NCBI RefSeq assembly: GCF_002760435.1
Contig: NZ_AUUU01000101.1
Coordinates: forward strand, 1-64,000
Source of the DNA: Clostridium sp. LS
Lineage (GTDB): Bacteria > Bacillota > Clostridia > Clostridiales > Clostridiaceae
Direction of reading: 5' to 3'
DNA: 64,000 nt
Positions 9,235 through 19,967 of this stretch are shown one piece after another. The notes below the pieces were generated by a model. It saw only the letters and a list, made by a program, of their open reading frames with translations, was not told where the DNA came from and did not search any database. Position 1 is the first letter of the stretch, and every line of letters begins with the position of its first letter. The position numbers and the translations under genes were made by a program.

Positions 9235-10257
9235 CTATACTTCATCCCTAAGCATGCATCCATAATCTCCGTATTTATAATCACCATACACTCCATAAGA
9301 TATACATTTTGCTCCGCCGCCACATAACTTTAAAAAACTGCACTTTGCACACCCATTTGGTGTTCTCTCAAAATTCCTTAATTGCTTAAAAACTTTAGAA
9401 TTAAAATATATCTCTTTTAGTGAAGAATTTTTTATATTTCCAGCTTTTATCGGTAATCTTCTGCACGGCATCACCTCGCCATTTTCAAGCAGTATAATAA
9501 GGCCATCTCCTGCACTACACTTATAGCAATTTCCACATCCGCCTAGAAATTGTAGGCTCCTTTCTCCTGAAATTATTGTCTTAGAAAACATATTTAATAT
9601 TTTAGTCTGCTCATTTCGTATTATATTAACATATTCAATAACTTGCTCTTTATCTAAAGTTCTAATATCTTTATTATTGCCAAAGCCAATTGATACCATT
9701 CTATCTGTCCATACTTTATGCACTTTGCATTTTTGAGCTACCTTCACAACATCTTTAAATTCTTTATAATTCCTATTATTTGCAGTAAAGGAGACTACGG
9801 TTTTCAGTTTATATTTTTTCAGCATCTTTAAAGAATTAATAACTTCAGTATAAGAATTCTTTCCTCTAATATTATCATGAGTTTTTTTACTTCCATCTAG
9901 ACTTACTTGAACCATTTTAGGATTATAAAATTTTAATCTACTTACTACATCTTCGTTTAAAAGTGATCCATTAGTAAGAACTCCAAATTCAATATATTTA
10001 TTATTCTCTTTAAAAAAATCTAATAATCCCCAAATATCTTTTCTAATAAAGGGTTCCCCACCAGTTATGTTAATTTGACCTTTTAAGTTTTGATTATTAA
10101 CTTTATTAAACTCATATAAGAGTTCCAAATACTGTTTTCCAAAGCTTATTAGTTCCTCTAATGAAAATTCCGTTCCATAATAATCTTCTTGGTAACAGTG
10201 CTTACAGCGCTTGTTACATTTATTAGTAATATGCCATTGTAATAGTAATCTTTTCAA
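9235..10257 (-). CDS. Radical SAM protein with SPASM-like C-terminal cysteines
   Basis: A 340-residue radical S-adenosylmethionine enzyme. The cluster motif CNKRCKHC (Cys14, 18, 21) lies near the N-terminus, followed by the SAM-binding NITGGEPF. The C-terminal third has a Cys set typical of SPASM/twitch auxiliary Fe-S clusters: GGCGNCYKC, VMPCRRLP, GCAKCSFLKLCGGGAKC, and a last Cys in DYGCM. Such enzymes modify ribosomal peptides or proteins. No N-terminal peptide-recognition domain is visible. I choose TTG 10257, two bases after the stop of the upstream gene, because GGGGGA lies 8 nt before it; the frame extends upstream to 10329 but then reads inside the neighbour's tail. The target may be the Cys-rich tail of that neighbour (inference). 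Confidence 0.85.
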   Translation of the reverse strand: MKRLLLQWHITNKCNKRCKHCYQEDYYGTEFSLEELISFGKQYLELLYEFNKVNNQNLKGQINITGGEPFIRKDIWGLLDFFKENNKYIEFGVLTNGSLLNEDVVSRLKFYNPKMVQVSLDGSKKTHDNIRGKNSYTEVINSLKMLKKYKLKTVVSFTANNRNYKEFKDVVKVAQKCKVHKVWTDRMVSIGFGNNKDIRTLDKEQVIEYVNIIRNEQTKILNMFSKTIISGERSLQFLGGCGNCYKCSAGDGLIILLENGEVMPCRRLPIKAGNIKNSSLKEIYFNSKVFKQLRNFERTPNGCAKCSFLKLCGGGAKCISYGVYGDYKYGDYGCMLRDEV

Positions 10258-10259
10258 AA

Positions 10260-11150
10260 CTAATTTCCCCCGCATCCTCCGCAAGATGAACATGAAGAAC
10301 AAGAGGAACCTGACGAACATGATGAACAAGAGGAACTAGCCCCTCCTGAATCATTATTAGTAAAATTGTTATTATTAGAATTAACGCAGCTCACCCCTAA
10401 AAAATACCTCCAAGAATTTGTCATTAAAAAATCATGAATGCTGCTCTCACTATTGTTGCCTATATTATTTCCGTTAACCTCTAGTTCTTTGTAATATCTT
10501 TCATAAGCTTCCATTGATGCTTTTCCTTTTTTAGTCAACTTATATTTTAATTTAATAGATAGAATAACTTTTAATATAAAAAATATTATAATAATTTCAA
10601 ATATAAGGCCACTTACTGGCATACCATTAACTATTCCACCAAAAATTCTCCAAATCCCTGGAACAAATATAACAATCATACCCATATTGGAAGTTAATTT
10701 ATTATTTTTAATTATTTTATCATCTTTAATTAATCCATCCATCACTAGTTGCTCGTAAATATTATTATAATAATTCCTAAGATCTATCTCTTTGATCATA
10801 TTAGGTTTAAAATCCTTAGGTGCGAACTTATCAATATATAAAATATATACTTGCTCTTCTATATTAGATAAATAAGTGGACATATCCTTATTTACATAAA
10901 ATTTATTTTCTTCTTCATCTTTTAATAACAATCCTTTCACATAGAGCCTGTACGTTATATAGTAAAACATATTATATACATTATATTTATTTTTCAACAC
11001 ATAATAGTTTTCTTCATTTAAGTTTGAAATGATAAAATCCTTACTGTCATTATCTCTTATAATTTTCAGAATAACTATTACTCCTACTATTGCAAATAAA
11101 GCATAGATAATTAGAAAATCCTGACCTTTTATAAATGGTAAAAACCTCAT
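10260..11150 (-). CDS. Membrane protein with Ser/Gly/Cys-rich C-terminal tail, TIGR04222-like
   Basis: A 296-residue protein. Residues about 9-30 form a membrane helix following GQDFL, then a mostly soluble region of about 125 residues, then two further hydrophobic segments (about 155-172 and 178-196). A spacer rich in Asn and Ser leads into a tail with six Cys at 275, 278, 284, 287, 290 and 293 in SSC and GGC units; elsewhere the protein has almost no Cys. I recall an HMM family (TIGR04222) that describes such a membrane domain followed by low-complexity Gly/Cys tails; the match is from memory. The radical SAM gene begins 2 nt after its stop. Regular Cys spacing and coupling to a maturase suggest post-translational modification; direct proof is absent. 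Confidence 0.75.
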   Translation of the reverse strand: MRFLPFIKGQDFLIIYALFAIVGVIVILKIIRDNDSKDFIISNLNEENYYVLKNKYNVYNMFYYITYRLYVKGLLLKDEEENKFYVNKDMSTYLSNIEEQVYILYIDKFAPKDFKPNMIKEIDLRNYYNNIYEQLVMDGLIKDDKIIKNNKLTSNMGMIVIFVPGIWRIFGGIVNGMPVSGLIFEIIIIFFILKVILSIKLKYKLTKKGKASMEAYERYYKELEVNGNNIGNNSESSIHDFLMTNSWRYFLGVSCVNSNNNNFTNNDSGGASSSCSSCSSGSSCSSCSSCGGCGGN

Positions 11151-11261
11151 TACTATTTCCCTCTCTTATTTTAAAAAATGTTTAAACGATATTACTATAA
11201 TATCCCACTTTTAATAATTAGTATAGATATTTTTACTTATAATCCATATATCTCCATAATA

Positions 11262-11290
11262 AAAGAGAATCATATTTCTTGATTCTCTTT
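11262..11290 (-). terminator. Terminator of the beta-helix lipoprotein gene
   Basis: AAAGAGAATCA (11262-11272) pairs with TGATTCTCTTT (11280-11290) around a 7-nt loop; on the minus strand it is followed by TTTTATT. Confidence 0.8.
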
Positions 11291-11344
11291 ATTTATAATA
11301 TTATTATTTTTTGAATTAAGCTTGTAAATATATATAATAATAAG

Positions 11345-13189
11345 TTATTGAGTTATTGGAACAAGTTGCCCGCCGCCACTTAAAGTGATTGTCTTTCCAT
11401 TTAACCAGCTATTTGCACTATTAGATGAATCATAGTAAATTGTATTTCCATTGTCTTTTATGTTAGCTAAACTTGTGTCTTCATCTGTCAATGCTGTTAT
11501 ATAAGATGCTCCTGTTACTGTCCATGTAGAATTTTTATCTAAAGATAGAATGACTGATTTTGCTTTATTATCTCCGTTAATTGTGCTTGTTAAAGAAGAA
11601 TTATTAATTAAGTTTAAAATCACTGTACTAATATTATCACAAGCAATAGTTCCCTCAAGAGTTTGACTATCAGCATTTAAAGTAACATTTCCTCCATTAG
11701 TGCCTTGATTTCCCCATCTTGATGTTGCTGCTGCATTTAATAATATTCCAGTGCTATTTTTTAATTTAGCTCCATGTAAATTAATTTGTGCATCGGTATT
11801 TGTAATAAAGAACAATGCCCCTGCTGATGATGAAAGAGTACCACCACTCATATTAAAATAACTTGTTCCTACTCCGGAATCACCTGACATACTTTGATAA
11901 AGCATAACTCCGTTTGTCTTTTCACCAGTAATATTACAATCATATAAAGTAATAGAATTTTTTCCTTCAATGCAAGCTGCTTCCGATCCTGTAGCTTTGA
12001 GGGTTGCTCCCTTAACTGTAATATTACCTGTAGAATATATTGCCGGAGATCCTTCCCCTGCTGTATTCATAGTTCCACCAGTTACATGTATTGTTCCTTC
12101 GCCTCTGTCTGTTGCGAGTGCTGCACAATGGTCTCCTTTTGTTGTAATATTTACATCTTTAGCAATAATAGTACCATTATAAGTTGCATCTAGCCCTCTT
12201 GAGGAATTTTTAGTTGTATTAATAGTAACATTTGAAACATTAATTACCGATGCATCACCTGTTGAAAAAATTCCATTTGATCCTTCTGAATCTGTATTAA
12301 TTGAACTATCGCTAATTGTTATATTGCTGGCTCCAGCTGCAACCACACCTCCATTTACTCCATAAAAATTACTTTCATCTTCTGAAGTAGTATCTCCAGA
12401 TTTAGTTATTGTTGCTCCGGAAATTGTTAAAGTACCGCCATTATTTACTAAAATAGCATTTTGGTTAGCTGTAGCTGTAGTAATTTTCTCATCTTTAGAA
12501 GTTTTTGTTTCACCATTTACTGAATATGCTCCAGTTAATGCAATGCTTCCAGTTTGAGATCCTCCTGTGTAAGTAGTATTATTAGATTTTACAGTTATAC
12601 CTGAAATATTTCCTGAACTATCATAACTTATGCTTAAAATTTCTCCTATAGTTATATCGGCTAAAGTACCAGATACAGTTTTACTTCCCTTGGTAACAGA
12701 TATGATTCCTTCATTTGAAATATTAATAATTTTCTCTTCTCCACTTAGCTTAAAGGAGGTAGTACTGCTGTTTCCAATTCCTGGCCCTCCGCCTCCTTGT
12801 GGTGGTTGACCTCCACTTGGTGGTGTTCCTTGAGTCCCATCAGAGGTTCCGCTTCCTTGAGCTGGTGGCTGACCTCCATCTGGCGCTCCTCCTCCTTGTG
12901 ATGGCGCTTCACCTCCATTAGCTGTCTCTCCTTGTGGCGATGTTTGTGAATTTCCCACTGAAGATGAATTATCAGAAGTAACTTCTTCACCTAGAGATAT
13001 AGTTACATTACTTCCATCTATAGCTTTGACTCTTCCAAGTATTGTTGTATCTTTGGTTTGTTCAACAGAAGTGCTCGTAGCTGAAGCATCAGCATTTGCC
13101 AACTTGCTTGTACATCCTATAAATGTGCTTCCTACTAAAAGAGTTGCAATTAACACTGAAATTATTTTATTATATTTTTTTCTTATCAT
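11345..13189 (-). CDS. Secreted lipoprotein with predicted right-handed beta-helix
   Basis: A 614-residue protein. The N-terminus is a lipoprotein signal (IATLLVGSTFIGC, lipidated Cys about residue 26). Residues about 80-140 are a Gly/Pro/Gln-rich linker (GGGAPDGGQPPAQG and similar). The rest consists of short repeated beta-strand units such as GTLTISGATITKSGD, STGDASVINVSNVTI and ATYNGTIIAKDVNI, the pattern of a right-handed parallel beta-helix, as in carbohydrate-binding or polygalacturonase-fold proteins (for example the Cthe_2159 type). Binding to a plant or cell-wall polysaccharide is a family-based guess. It is divergent from a response regulator and histidine kinase that probably control it. 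Confidence 0.75.
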   Translation of the reverse strand: MIRKKYNKIISVLIATLLVGSTFIGCTSKLANADASATSTSVEQTKDTTILGRVKAIDGSNVTISLGEEVTSDNSSSVGNSQTSPQGETANGGEAPSQGGGAPDGGQPPAQGSGTSDGTQGTPPSGGQPPQGGGGPGIGNSSTTSFKLSGEEKIINISNEGIISVTKGSKTVSGTLADITIGEILSISYDSSGNISGITVKSNNTTYTGGSQTGSIALTGAYSVNGETKTSKDEKITTATANQNAILVNNGGTLTISGATITKSGDTTSEDESNFYGVNGGVVAAGASNITISDSSINTDSEGSNGIFSTGDASVINVSNVTINTTKNSSRGLDATYNGTIIAKDVNITTKGDHCAALATDRGEGTIHVTGGTMNTAGEGSPAIYSTGNITVKGATLKATGSEAACIEGKNSITLYDCNITGEKTNGVMLYQSMSGDSGVGTSYFNMSGGTLSSSAGALFFITNTDAQINLHGAKLKNSTGILLNAAATSRWGNQGTNGGNVTLNADSQTLEGTIACDNISTVILNLINNSSLTSTINGDNKAKSVILSLDKNSTWTVTGASYITALTDEDTSLANIKDNGNTIYYDSSNSANSWLNGKTITLSGGGQLVPITQ

Positions 13190-13312
13190 CTTTCATTCCT
13201 CATTTCATACTTATTTTATTTTTTTGATAAACTTTCATATTATTAGAAGCTTTAAAGTTCTTATTTTCTAAATGCACTGTGTTTGGTTTATGTCTGTATT
13301 GTAATACCCTAA

Positions 13313-13354
13313 CCTTAAATTAGTCTTAAATAAATATTTCAGGTTAATTTAAGG
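13313..13354. promoter_or_regulatory. Inverted repeat between lipoprotein gene and response regulator
   Basis: CCTTAAATTA (13313-13322) and its exact reverse complement TAATTTAAGG (13345-13354) flank 22 bp, which also carries another TTAAAT at an 11-bp offset from the left arm. TTAAAT direct repeats at about one helical turn are typical of OmpR-type response regulator sites. The site lies 55 bp before the regulator start. A TATAAT-like box follows near 13379. Confidence 0.5.
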
Positions 13355-13408
13355 AAACTATGGTAAACTTGTAGTACATATAATTGCAGAAGAAATGAGG
13401 TAATCCGC

Positions 13409-14086
13409 ATGAGAATTCTTATTGTTGATGATGAAGTAAGATTAGCAGAAGCTTTAGGTCAAATAATGATCCAAAATAAATATATTGCTGATATAGTTAA
13501 TGATGGCGAGTCAGGGTATGATTATGCCATGAGTGGTATTTATGATGTAATTATTTTAGATGTTATGCTGCCTAAAATGAATGGCTTTGATATCGTACGT
13601 AAAATGCGTGAAAATAAGGAAAAAACGCCTGTAATTTTACTCACTGCAAAAGATGAGGTTGTAGATAAAGTAACCGGATTGGATTGCGGAGCTGATGATT
13701 ATTTGACAAAACCTTTTTCACCTGAAGAATTGCTAGCCAGGGTTAGAGCCTTATCAAGAAGACAAGGTGAAATAATATTAAACGAACTTAGCTTTGGAGA
13801 TTTAATCTTAAATCAAGCTGCAAGCACTTTATTTTGCGGAGCTAAATCTATACGTCTAGGATTGAAAGAATTTGAAATATTAAGATTATTAATGTCTAAT
13901 CCTAATAATATTATTACTAAAGAAGATTTACTTCTTAAAGTCTGGGGGGCAGATTCCAGTGCAGAGGATAATAATGTAGAAGTTTATATATCTTTCTTAA
14001 GAAAAAAATTCTTTTTTCTTAATTCTACAGTTACTATAGAAACTGTTAGGAAGCTTGGATATCATTTAAAGGAGAATAAAAAATGA
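13409..14086 (+). CDS. OmpR-family response regulator
   Basis: A 225-residue two-component regulator. The receiver domain carries the acidic pair in LIVDDEVRLAEA, the phospho-Asp in VIILDVMLPKMNG, the conserved Thr in ILLTAKDE and Lys in YLTKPFSPEELLAR. Residues about 128-220 form an OmpR winged helix (LGLKEFEILRLLM, VEVYISFLRKK). Its stop overlaps the kinase start (ATGA), so both proteins are made together. The likely target is the divergent lipoprotein gene through the inverted repeat in the shared promoter region. Confidence 0.92.
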   Translation: MRILIVDDEVRLAEALGQIMIQNKYIADIVNDGESGYDYAMSGIYDVIILDVMLPKMNGFDIVRKMRENKEKTPVILLTAKDEVVDKVTGLDCGADDYLTKPFSPEELLARVRALSRRQGEIILNELSFGDLILNQAASTLFCGAKSIRLGLKEFEILRLLMSNPNNIITKEDLLLKVWGADSSAEDNNVEVYISFLRKKFFFLNSTVTIETVRKLGYHLKENKK

Positions 14087-15333
14087 TTACTAAGTTAAAG
14101 AAAAAGTTTGTTTTTATTAATATGGTTCTAATATTTATTATTCTCAGTTTTACTTTTGCTGCAGCTTATATCTCCACTAAAGATAGATTAATAAGAGACA
14201 GTAATGATATCCTGCAAAAAACCATTGAACAGGAAAATGAAATACATAAAGATCAAATAAATTTAGGCGAACTAAATACTTATTCTCCTCCTCCGCCTCC
14301 TCAAATTCTATCTTTTGCCGTACAGCTTGATAAAAATAATAATATAACTGATGTTTTTTATAATGATATGGATAAATCTAATGATAGCACCTTAGTGACT
14401 CTAGTAAATTCTGCCTTAACTGATAATAATATAACTGGATTAATACAAAATAATAATTATAGATTCTTAAAACATCCTAATGAAAAAGGGACAAAGATTG
14501 CATTTGCTGATAGAAGCTTAGAAATAAGTACTCTAAACTCCCTTCTCAAAACATTTATTTTAGTTGGACTTGGAAGTTTGTCAGCATTTTTTATTGTTAG
14601 TTTATATTTAGCAAGTTGGGCTGTTAAACCTATTAAAAGATCCTGGGAACAACAACGTCAATTTGTTGCTGATGCTTCACATGAATTAAAAACGCCACTG
14701 ACAGTAATCTTAGCTAACACTGATATAATATTATCTCATAAAAATGACACCATAATAAATCAATTAAAATGGATTAATTATATTAAAACTGAAGGAGAAA
14801 GAATGACATCCTTAGTTAATGATTTACTTTTTCTAGCAAAAACAGATGCCAATAAAAACGAAGTCATTTTATCTAAAATTAATTTAAGCGACATTGTTTG
14901 GAATTGCGTTTTACCTTTTGAATCAATTGCATTTGAAGAAGAAAAAATAATAAATACAGAAATATCTCCTGATGCTTTTATTAATGGAGATAATAATAGA
15001 TTAAAACAGCTGCTTTTTATTCTTATCGATAATGCAATAAAATATTGTAACGAGAAAGGCTATATTAATGTAACTTTATCTCAAACTCAAGACAAGGTGA
15101 ACTTATCTGTAAATAATACTGGTGCGCCAATTCCAGAAGATAAAATTCTTCATATTTTTGATCGTTTTTACCGTGTTGATGAATCTAGAGCAAGAAAAAA
15201 AGATGGTTATGGCTTAGGGCTTGCCATAGCGAAAAGCATTGTTGAAACACATAAAGGAAAAATGTCTGTTTTTAGCTCTGAATCTGAAGGTACTACTTTT
15301 ATTGTTACATTCCCTCTTCTTAAAATAAAATAA
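14083..15333 (+). CDS. Membrane sensor histidine kinase
   Basis: A 416-residue kinase paired with the preceding regulator (4-nt overlap). TM1 is at about 9-29 and TM2 at about 155-177, bounding an extracellular sensor of about 125 residues that includes an unusual Pro run (YSPPPPPQIL). Then follow a H-box with phospho-His in FVADASHELKTPLTVI, the N-box DNAIKY, and the G-box DGYGLGLAIAKSIV. The kinase is complete. The sensor fold was not recognised and the ligand is unknown. Confidence 0.92.
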   Translation: MITKLKKKFVFINMVLIFIILSFTFAAAYISTKDRLIRDSNDILQKTIEQENEIHKDQINLGELNTYSPPPPPQILSFAVQLDKNNNITDVFYNDMDKSNDSTLVTLVNSALTDNNITGLIQNNNYRFLKHPNEKGTKIAFADRSLEISTLNSLLKTFILVGLGSLSAFFIVSLYLASWAVKPIKRSWEQQRQFVADASHELKTPLTVILANTDIILSHKNDTIINQLKWINYIKTEGERMTSLVNDLLFLAKTDANKNEVILSKINLSDIVWNCVLPFESIAFEEEKIINTEISPDAFINGDNNRLKQLLFILIDNAIKYCNEKGYINVTLSQTQDKVNLSVNNTGAPIPEDKILHIFDRFYRVDESRARKKDGYGLGLAIAKSIVETHKGKMSVFSSESEGTTFIVTFPLLKIK

Positions 15334-15392
15334 ATCTGATATTCAATTAAACCGACTCAATTGAATTGGGTTGGTTTACTAATTTTCAGATT
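15332..15392. terminator. Long inverted repeat between convergent kinase and cheB genes
   Basis: AATCTGA near 15333-15339 pairs with TCAGATT (15386-15392), and inside it AAACC (15349-15353) pairs with GGTTT (15373-15377) around a partly self-complementary core. It separates the kinase gene (plus) from cheB (minus). Confidence 0.55.
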
Positions 15393-15429
15393 CATTATTT
15401 TCTAACTCTATTAATTTAGAAAATAATAT

Positions 15430-16948
<1,519 letters not shown>

Positions 16949-16963
16949 AAATTATCACCTTGC

Positions 16964-17359
16964 TTAACCATTAAATTGATAGCTGTCAATTATATCAAAA
17001 AGCTTTTCCTTATCAATGGGCTTTACTAAATACCCTTCACATTTTGAAAGAGCTGATTTTTTGATATTTTCAAAATCACCTAGTGCCGTAGTCATTATAA
17101 CTACTGCTTGATCCATCCCATAAATGTCCATAGAATTTTCATACTCACGAATTTGTTTTAGTACTTCCTGTCCATTTATTTCAGGCATAACTATATCTAG
17201 GCAAATCAAATTATATGGATCACCTTCTTCATAAGCTAATTTAAATGCTTCTATAGCCTCTAGACCGTTACTTGCTATGTCGCAAGTTCCATACTTTGAC
17301 AAATAGCTTGTTAATATACGTCTACCTATAAATTCATCATCTACTATAAGTATTTTCAT
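16964..17359 (-). CDS. Stand-alone receiver protein, CheY-like (second)
   Basis: A 131-residue receiver without an output domain. LIVDDEFIGRR gives the acidic pocket, LICLDIVMPEING the phospho-Asp, VIMTTALGD the Thr, and GYLVKPIDKEKL the Lys. It overlaps the previous receiver gene by 4 nt and resembles it closely (shared TKxxL pattern, YNLICLDI versus YDLICLDI), so the pair probably arose by duplication. It may take phosphate from CheA or from the hybrid kinase. A flagellar target cannot be assumed. Confidence 0.9.
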   Translation of the reverse strand: MKILIVDDEFIGRRILTSYLSKYGTCDIASNGLEAIEAFKLAYEEGDPYNLICLDIVMPEINGQEVLKQIREYENSMDIYGMDQAVVIMTTALGDFENIKKSALSKCEGYLVKPIDKEKLFDIIDSYQFNG

Positions 17360-17781
17360 ACAAAAGCCTCCTCTTTATCTTGTAAACTATATATAAGCCC
17401 AAGTTGTGTTAAAATTTGTATAATCTTTTCTTTAGTTATAGGCTTATTTATATAAGCTTCACATTGTTCTATAAAGGCAGTGTTAATATTTTCATAGTCA
17501 TTATTCATGGTAACCATAATTATTTTAACCTTGTCCATACCTACAATCCCAACTACATCTTCAAATCTTCTAATTTCCATTAAGATTTCTTGTGCATCTT
17601 TTTCAAGCATCATAATATCAAGACAAATTAAATCATATGGCTTATCTTCATTTATTGAAGTTCTGTAAGCTTCAAATGCTGCAATACCATCTGAAAACAT
17701 ATCACATTCACCATAGTTTGAAAGAACTTTCTTCAATACTTTTTTGCATGTGAACTCATCGTCTACTATCATTATTTTCAT
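17356..17781 (-). CDS. Stand-alone receiver protein, CheY-like (first)
   Basis: A 141-residue receiver paralogous to its neighbour. The acidic pocket (IMIVDDEFTCKK), phospho-Asp (LICLDIMML), Thr (IIMVTMNND) and Lys (YINKPITKEKI) are kept, but the usual Pro-x-x-Gly after the Asp is replaced by LEKDA, a change in the loop that shapes output. Ribosome site GGAGGTGATATAA precedes ATG 17781. It is preceded by the hybrid kinase gene (33-nt gap). Confidence 0.88.
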   Translation of the reverse strand: MKIMIVDDEFTCKKVLKKVLSNYGECDMFSDGIAAFEAYRTSINEDKPYDLICLDIMMLEKDAQEILMEIRRFEDVVGIVGMDKVKIIMVTMNNDYENINTAFIEQCEAYINKPITKEKIIQILTQLGLIYSLQDKEEAFV

Positions 17782-17814
17782 TTATATCACCTCCAATTTA
17801 TTTCGTAGTTTACA

Positions 17815-19935
17815 TTACAATTCATAAGCCTCACCATTAACCTTTAGAAGATATTCCACAATTTGTCTAACTTCTTCTTCAAGAAGACTTATTATTTTAC
17901 TAACACCTTCTACATCCTTTTCTCTTGCTGCCATCTCAACCTTATTTGCAAGCCTATAACCTTCATTTTCGCCAAAGTTTATTAACGTGCCTTTTAATTT
18001 ATGGGCAGCTTTTCCTACTTCATCCAAATTTTCTTCTCTACAATAATTTTTTATGATATCAATTTGATTTGGAGCAAAATCTATAAGATGATTTATTATC
18101 TCATTTAACAATTTCTTATCTCCATCTATAGTTTCAAGAATTTGTGTAACATCAAATTGTATTTCATTTTTTATATCTATTTTTGTTTTTGGCAACAACT
18201 TTTCAATTTCTTTGAACAATTCATTTTTATTTATAGGTTTTGTAACATAGCTATCCATACCTGCACTTAAACATTTTTCCTTATCTCCATTTAAAGCAAA
18301 TGCAGTCAACGCAATGATAGGAATGTGTTCATTTGTGTAATGTTCTGATTCCCTGATGACTTTTGTAACTTCCATTCCATTTGTTTCAGGTAATTGTACA
18401 TCCATTAGTATTAAATCTACCTTTGTATCCTTTAAAGTATTTAAGGCTTCTTTACCGTTATTAGCAGTGATAACTTGGCAGCCTTGCTTTTTCAAAATAT
18501 TCTCTACAAGCTTTTGATTAATTACACTATCCTCTACCAATAGAATTTTAACATTACTAAGTACAATAGGATCTTTATCTTCTAAATATTGCGTCTCTTC
18601 AGAGTTGTCTGTAAAATTATATTTATTTTGATTTTTTTCATTTAAAATTTTCATTAATACTTCATAAAGCTGAAACTTATCAATAGGCTTATATAAAAAT
18701 GCTGAAATATTTAGCCTTATTCCAACTCTCAAATTGTTCTCTATCCCAATTGGGGTCAAGCAAACAACTTTAGGCTGCTCGATATCTTCAATTTTTCTAA
18801 GACGTTCAATGAAGGTCATGCAATCTGAATCTTCTATTATTGTATCTACAATAACTATATCAATTATCTTATCTAGTCTTGATCTTTGTTTTAATAAAGC
18901 AATAGCTTCCTGACCTGTACTAATATATTTTACCTTTAGCTTCAATTCCTCTAATTTTTCTCTAACTTGGCGCTTTATTTCTTCATCTCTCGTAATTACT
19001 AACACTTTTAAGTCCGATATTTTTCTTTGATACTCTTCTAGATGTCGTTGTTTTATAGTTTTCGGCAAATCCAATTTAACTGTAAAATAAAATTTACTAC
19101 CTTCTCCAACTTTGCTTTTTACTCCAATTTCTCCACCCATAAGTTCAACCAGCTTCTTTGAAATTGCCAAGCCTAAGCCTGTACCACTATATTTTTTGCT
19201 ATATATGTCCTCAAGCTGAGTGAACCTGTGAAATAGTAATTTTAATTTACTTTCTTCAATTCCAATTCCCGTATCAATAACATTAAATAAAATAATACTA
19301 CGCTTTTTGGTTTGATCAACTTTTGTTACTAATACTGAAATAGAACCTTTATTGGTAAATTTTATTGCATTTCCAATAAGATTTACTAAAACTTGATTTA
19401 TCCTAAATTGATCTCCAATTAAAACTTTTGGTATACTTTTATCAATCTCATATTTTAGTTTAATTTTCTTTTCTGTTGCATGATGATAAAAAGATTTAAT
19501 TGTTTTATTAACCATATTCTCAATATTAAACTTGTCTTCTTTTATTTGAATTTTTCCAGCTTCAATTTTAGAGAAATCAAGTATATCATTAATAATTCTA
19601 AGTAACGATTCTCCGGAAATTTTAAGTAAATCAATATACTCTCTTTGCTCTTCATTTAAATTAGTCGAGGATATAAGTTCTGTCATTCCTATAATACCAT
19701 TAAGAGGATTTCTTATTTCATGACTCATACTTGCTAAAAATTCACTTTTAGCAAGACTGGCTGCTTCTGCTGCTTCTTTTTCTTTTAATAACTTGGAATT
19801 TTCATCATCAACTGTAGCTAAAGAAATTATGTTTTCTTCCATATTTTTATCCTTAAATTTTTTATTATAAAGAAAAAGAATAAGAATTACACTTAAATTT
19901 AATATGCATAGAACTATAGTGATTTTTGTTTCCAT
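17815..19935 (-). CDS. Hybrid histidine kinase with two receivers and a C-terminal Hpt domain
   Basis: A 706-residue phosphorelay protein embedded in a chemosensory operon. A single N-terminal membrane helix ([17 protein letters not shown]) leads to a short coiled coil, the H-box [18 protein letters not shown]-box [10 protein letters not shown] and G-box [18 protein letters not shown]. Receiver 1 (about 312-432) has weak acidic residues (ITRDEE) but keeps an Asp in IVIVDT; receiver 2 (about 458-580) is canonical ([35 protein letters not shown]). The Hpt domain near 625-700 carries the His in [13 protein letters not shown]. The predicted path is His-Asp-His-Asp, probably ending on one of the two receivers encoded next. 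There is no separate extracellular sensor, so input may come from the receptor/CheA array. Confidence 0.9.
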   Translation of the reverse strand: METKITIVLCILNLSVILILFLYNKKFKDKNMEENIISLATVDDENSKLLKEKEAAEAASLAKSEFLASMSHEIRNPLNGIIGMTELISSTNLNEEQREYIDLLKISGESLLRIINDILDFSKIEAGKIQIKEDKFNIENMVNKTIKSFYHHATEKKIKLKYEIDKSIPKVLIGDQFRINQVLVNLIGNAIKFTNKGSISVLVTKVDQTKKRSIILFNVIDTGIGIEESKLKLLFHRFTQLEDIYSKKYSGTGLGLAISKKLVELMGGEIGVKSKVGEGSKFYFTVKLDLPKTIKQRHLEEYQRKISDLKVLVITRDEEIKRQVREKLEELKLKVKYISTGQEAIALLKQRSRLDKIIDIVIVDTIIEDSDCMTFIERLRKIEDIEQPKVVCLTPIGIENNLRVGIRLNISAFLYKPIDKFQLYEVLMKILNEKNQNKYNFTDNSEETQYLEDKDPIVLSNVKILLVEDSVINQKLVENILKKQGCQVITANNGKEALNTLKDTKVDLILMDVQLPETNGMEVTKVIRESEHYTNEHIPIIALTAFALNGDKEKCLSAGMDSYVTKPINKNELFKEIEKLLPKTKIDIKNEIQFDVTQILETIDGDKKLLNEIINHLIDFAPNQIDIIKNYCREENLDEVGKAAHKLKGTLINFGENEGYRLANKVEMAAREKDVEGVSKIISLLEEEVRQIVEYLLKVNGEAYEL

Positions 19936-19967
19936 ATTATACCTCCGATATAGTAAAGCCCTTTAAT

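Noticed and set aside
12745..12990. A His/Glu-rich 81-codon frame within the lipoprotein gene
   Set aside because: It is an alternative frame of the Gly/Pro/Gln linker codons, without a ribosome site.
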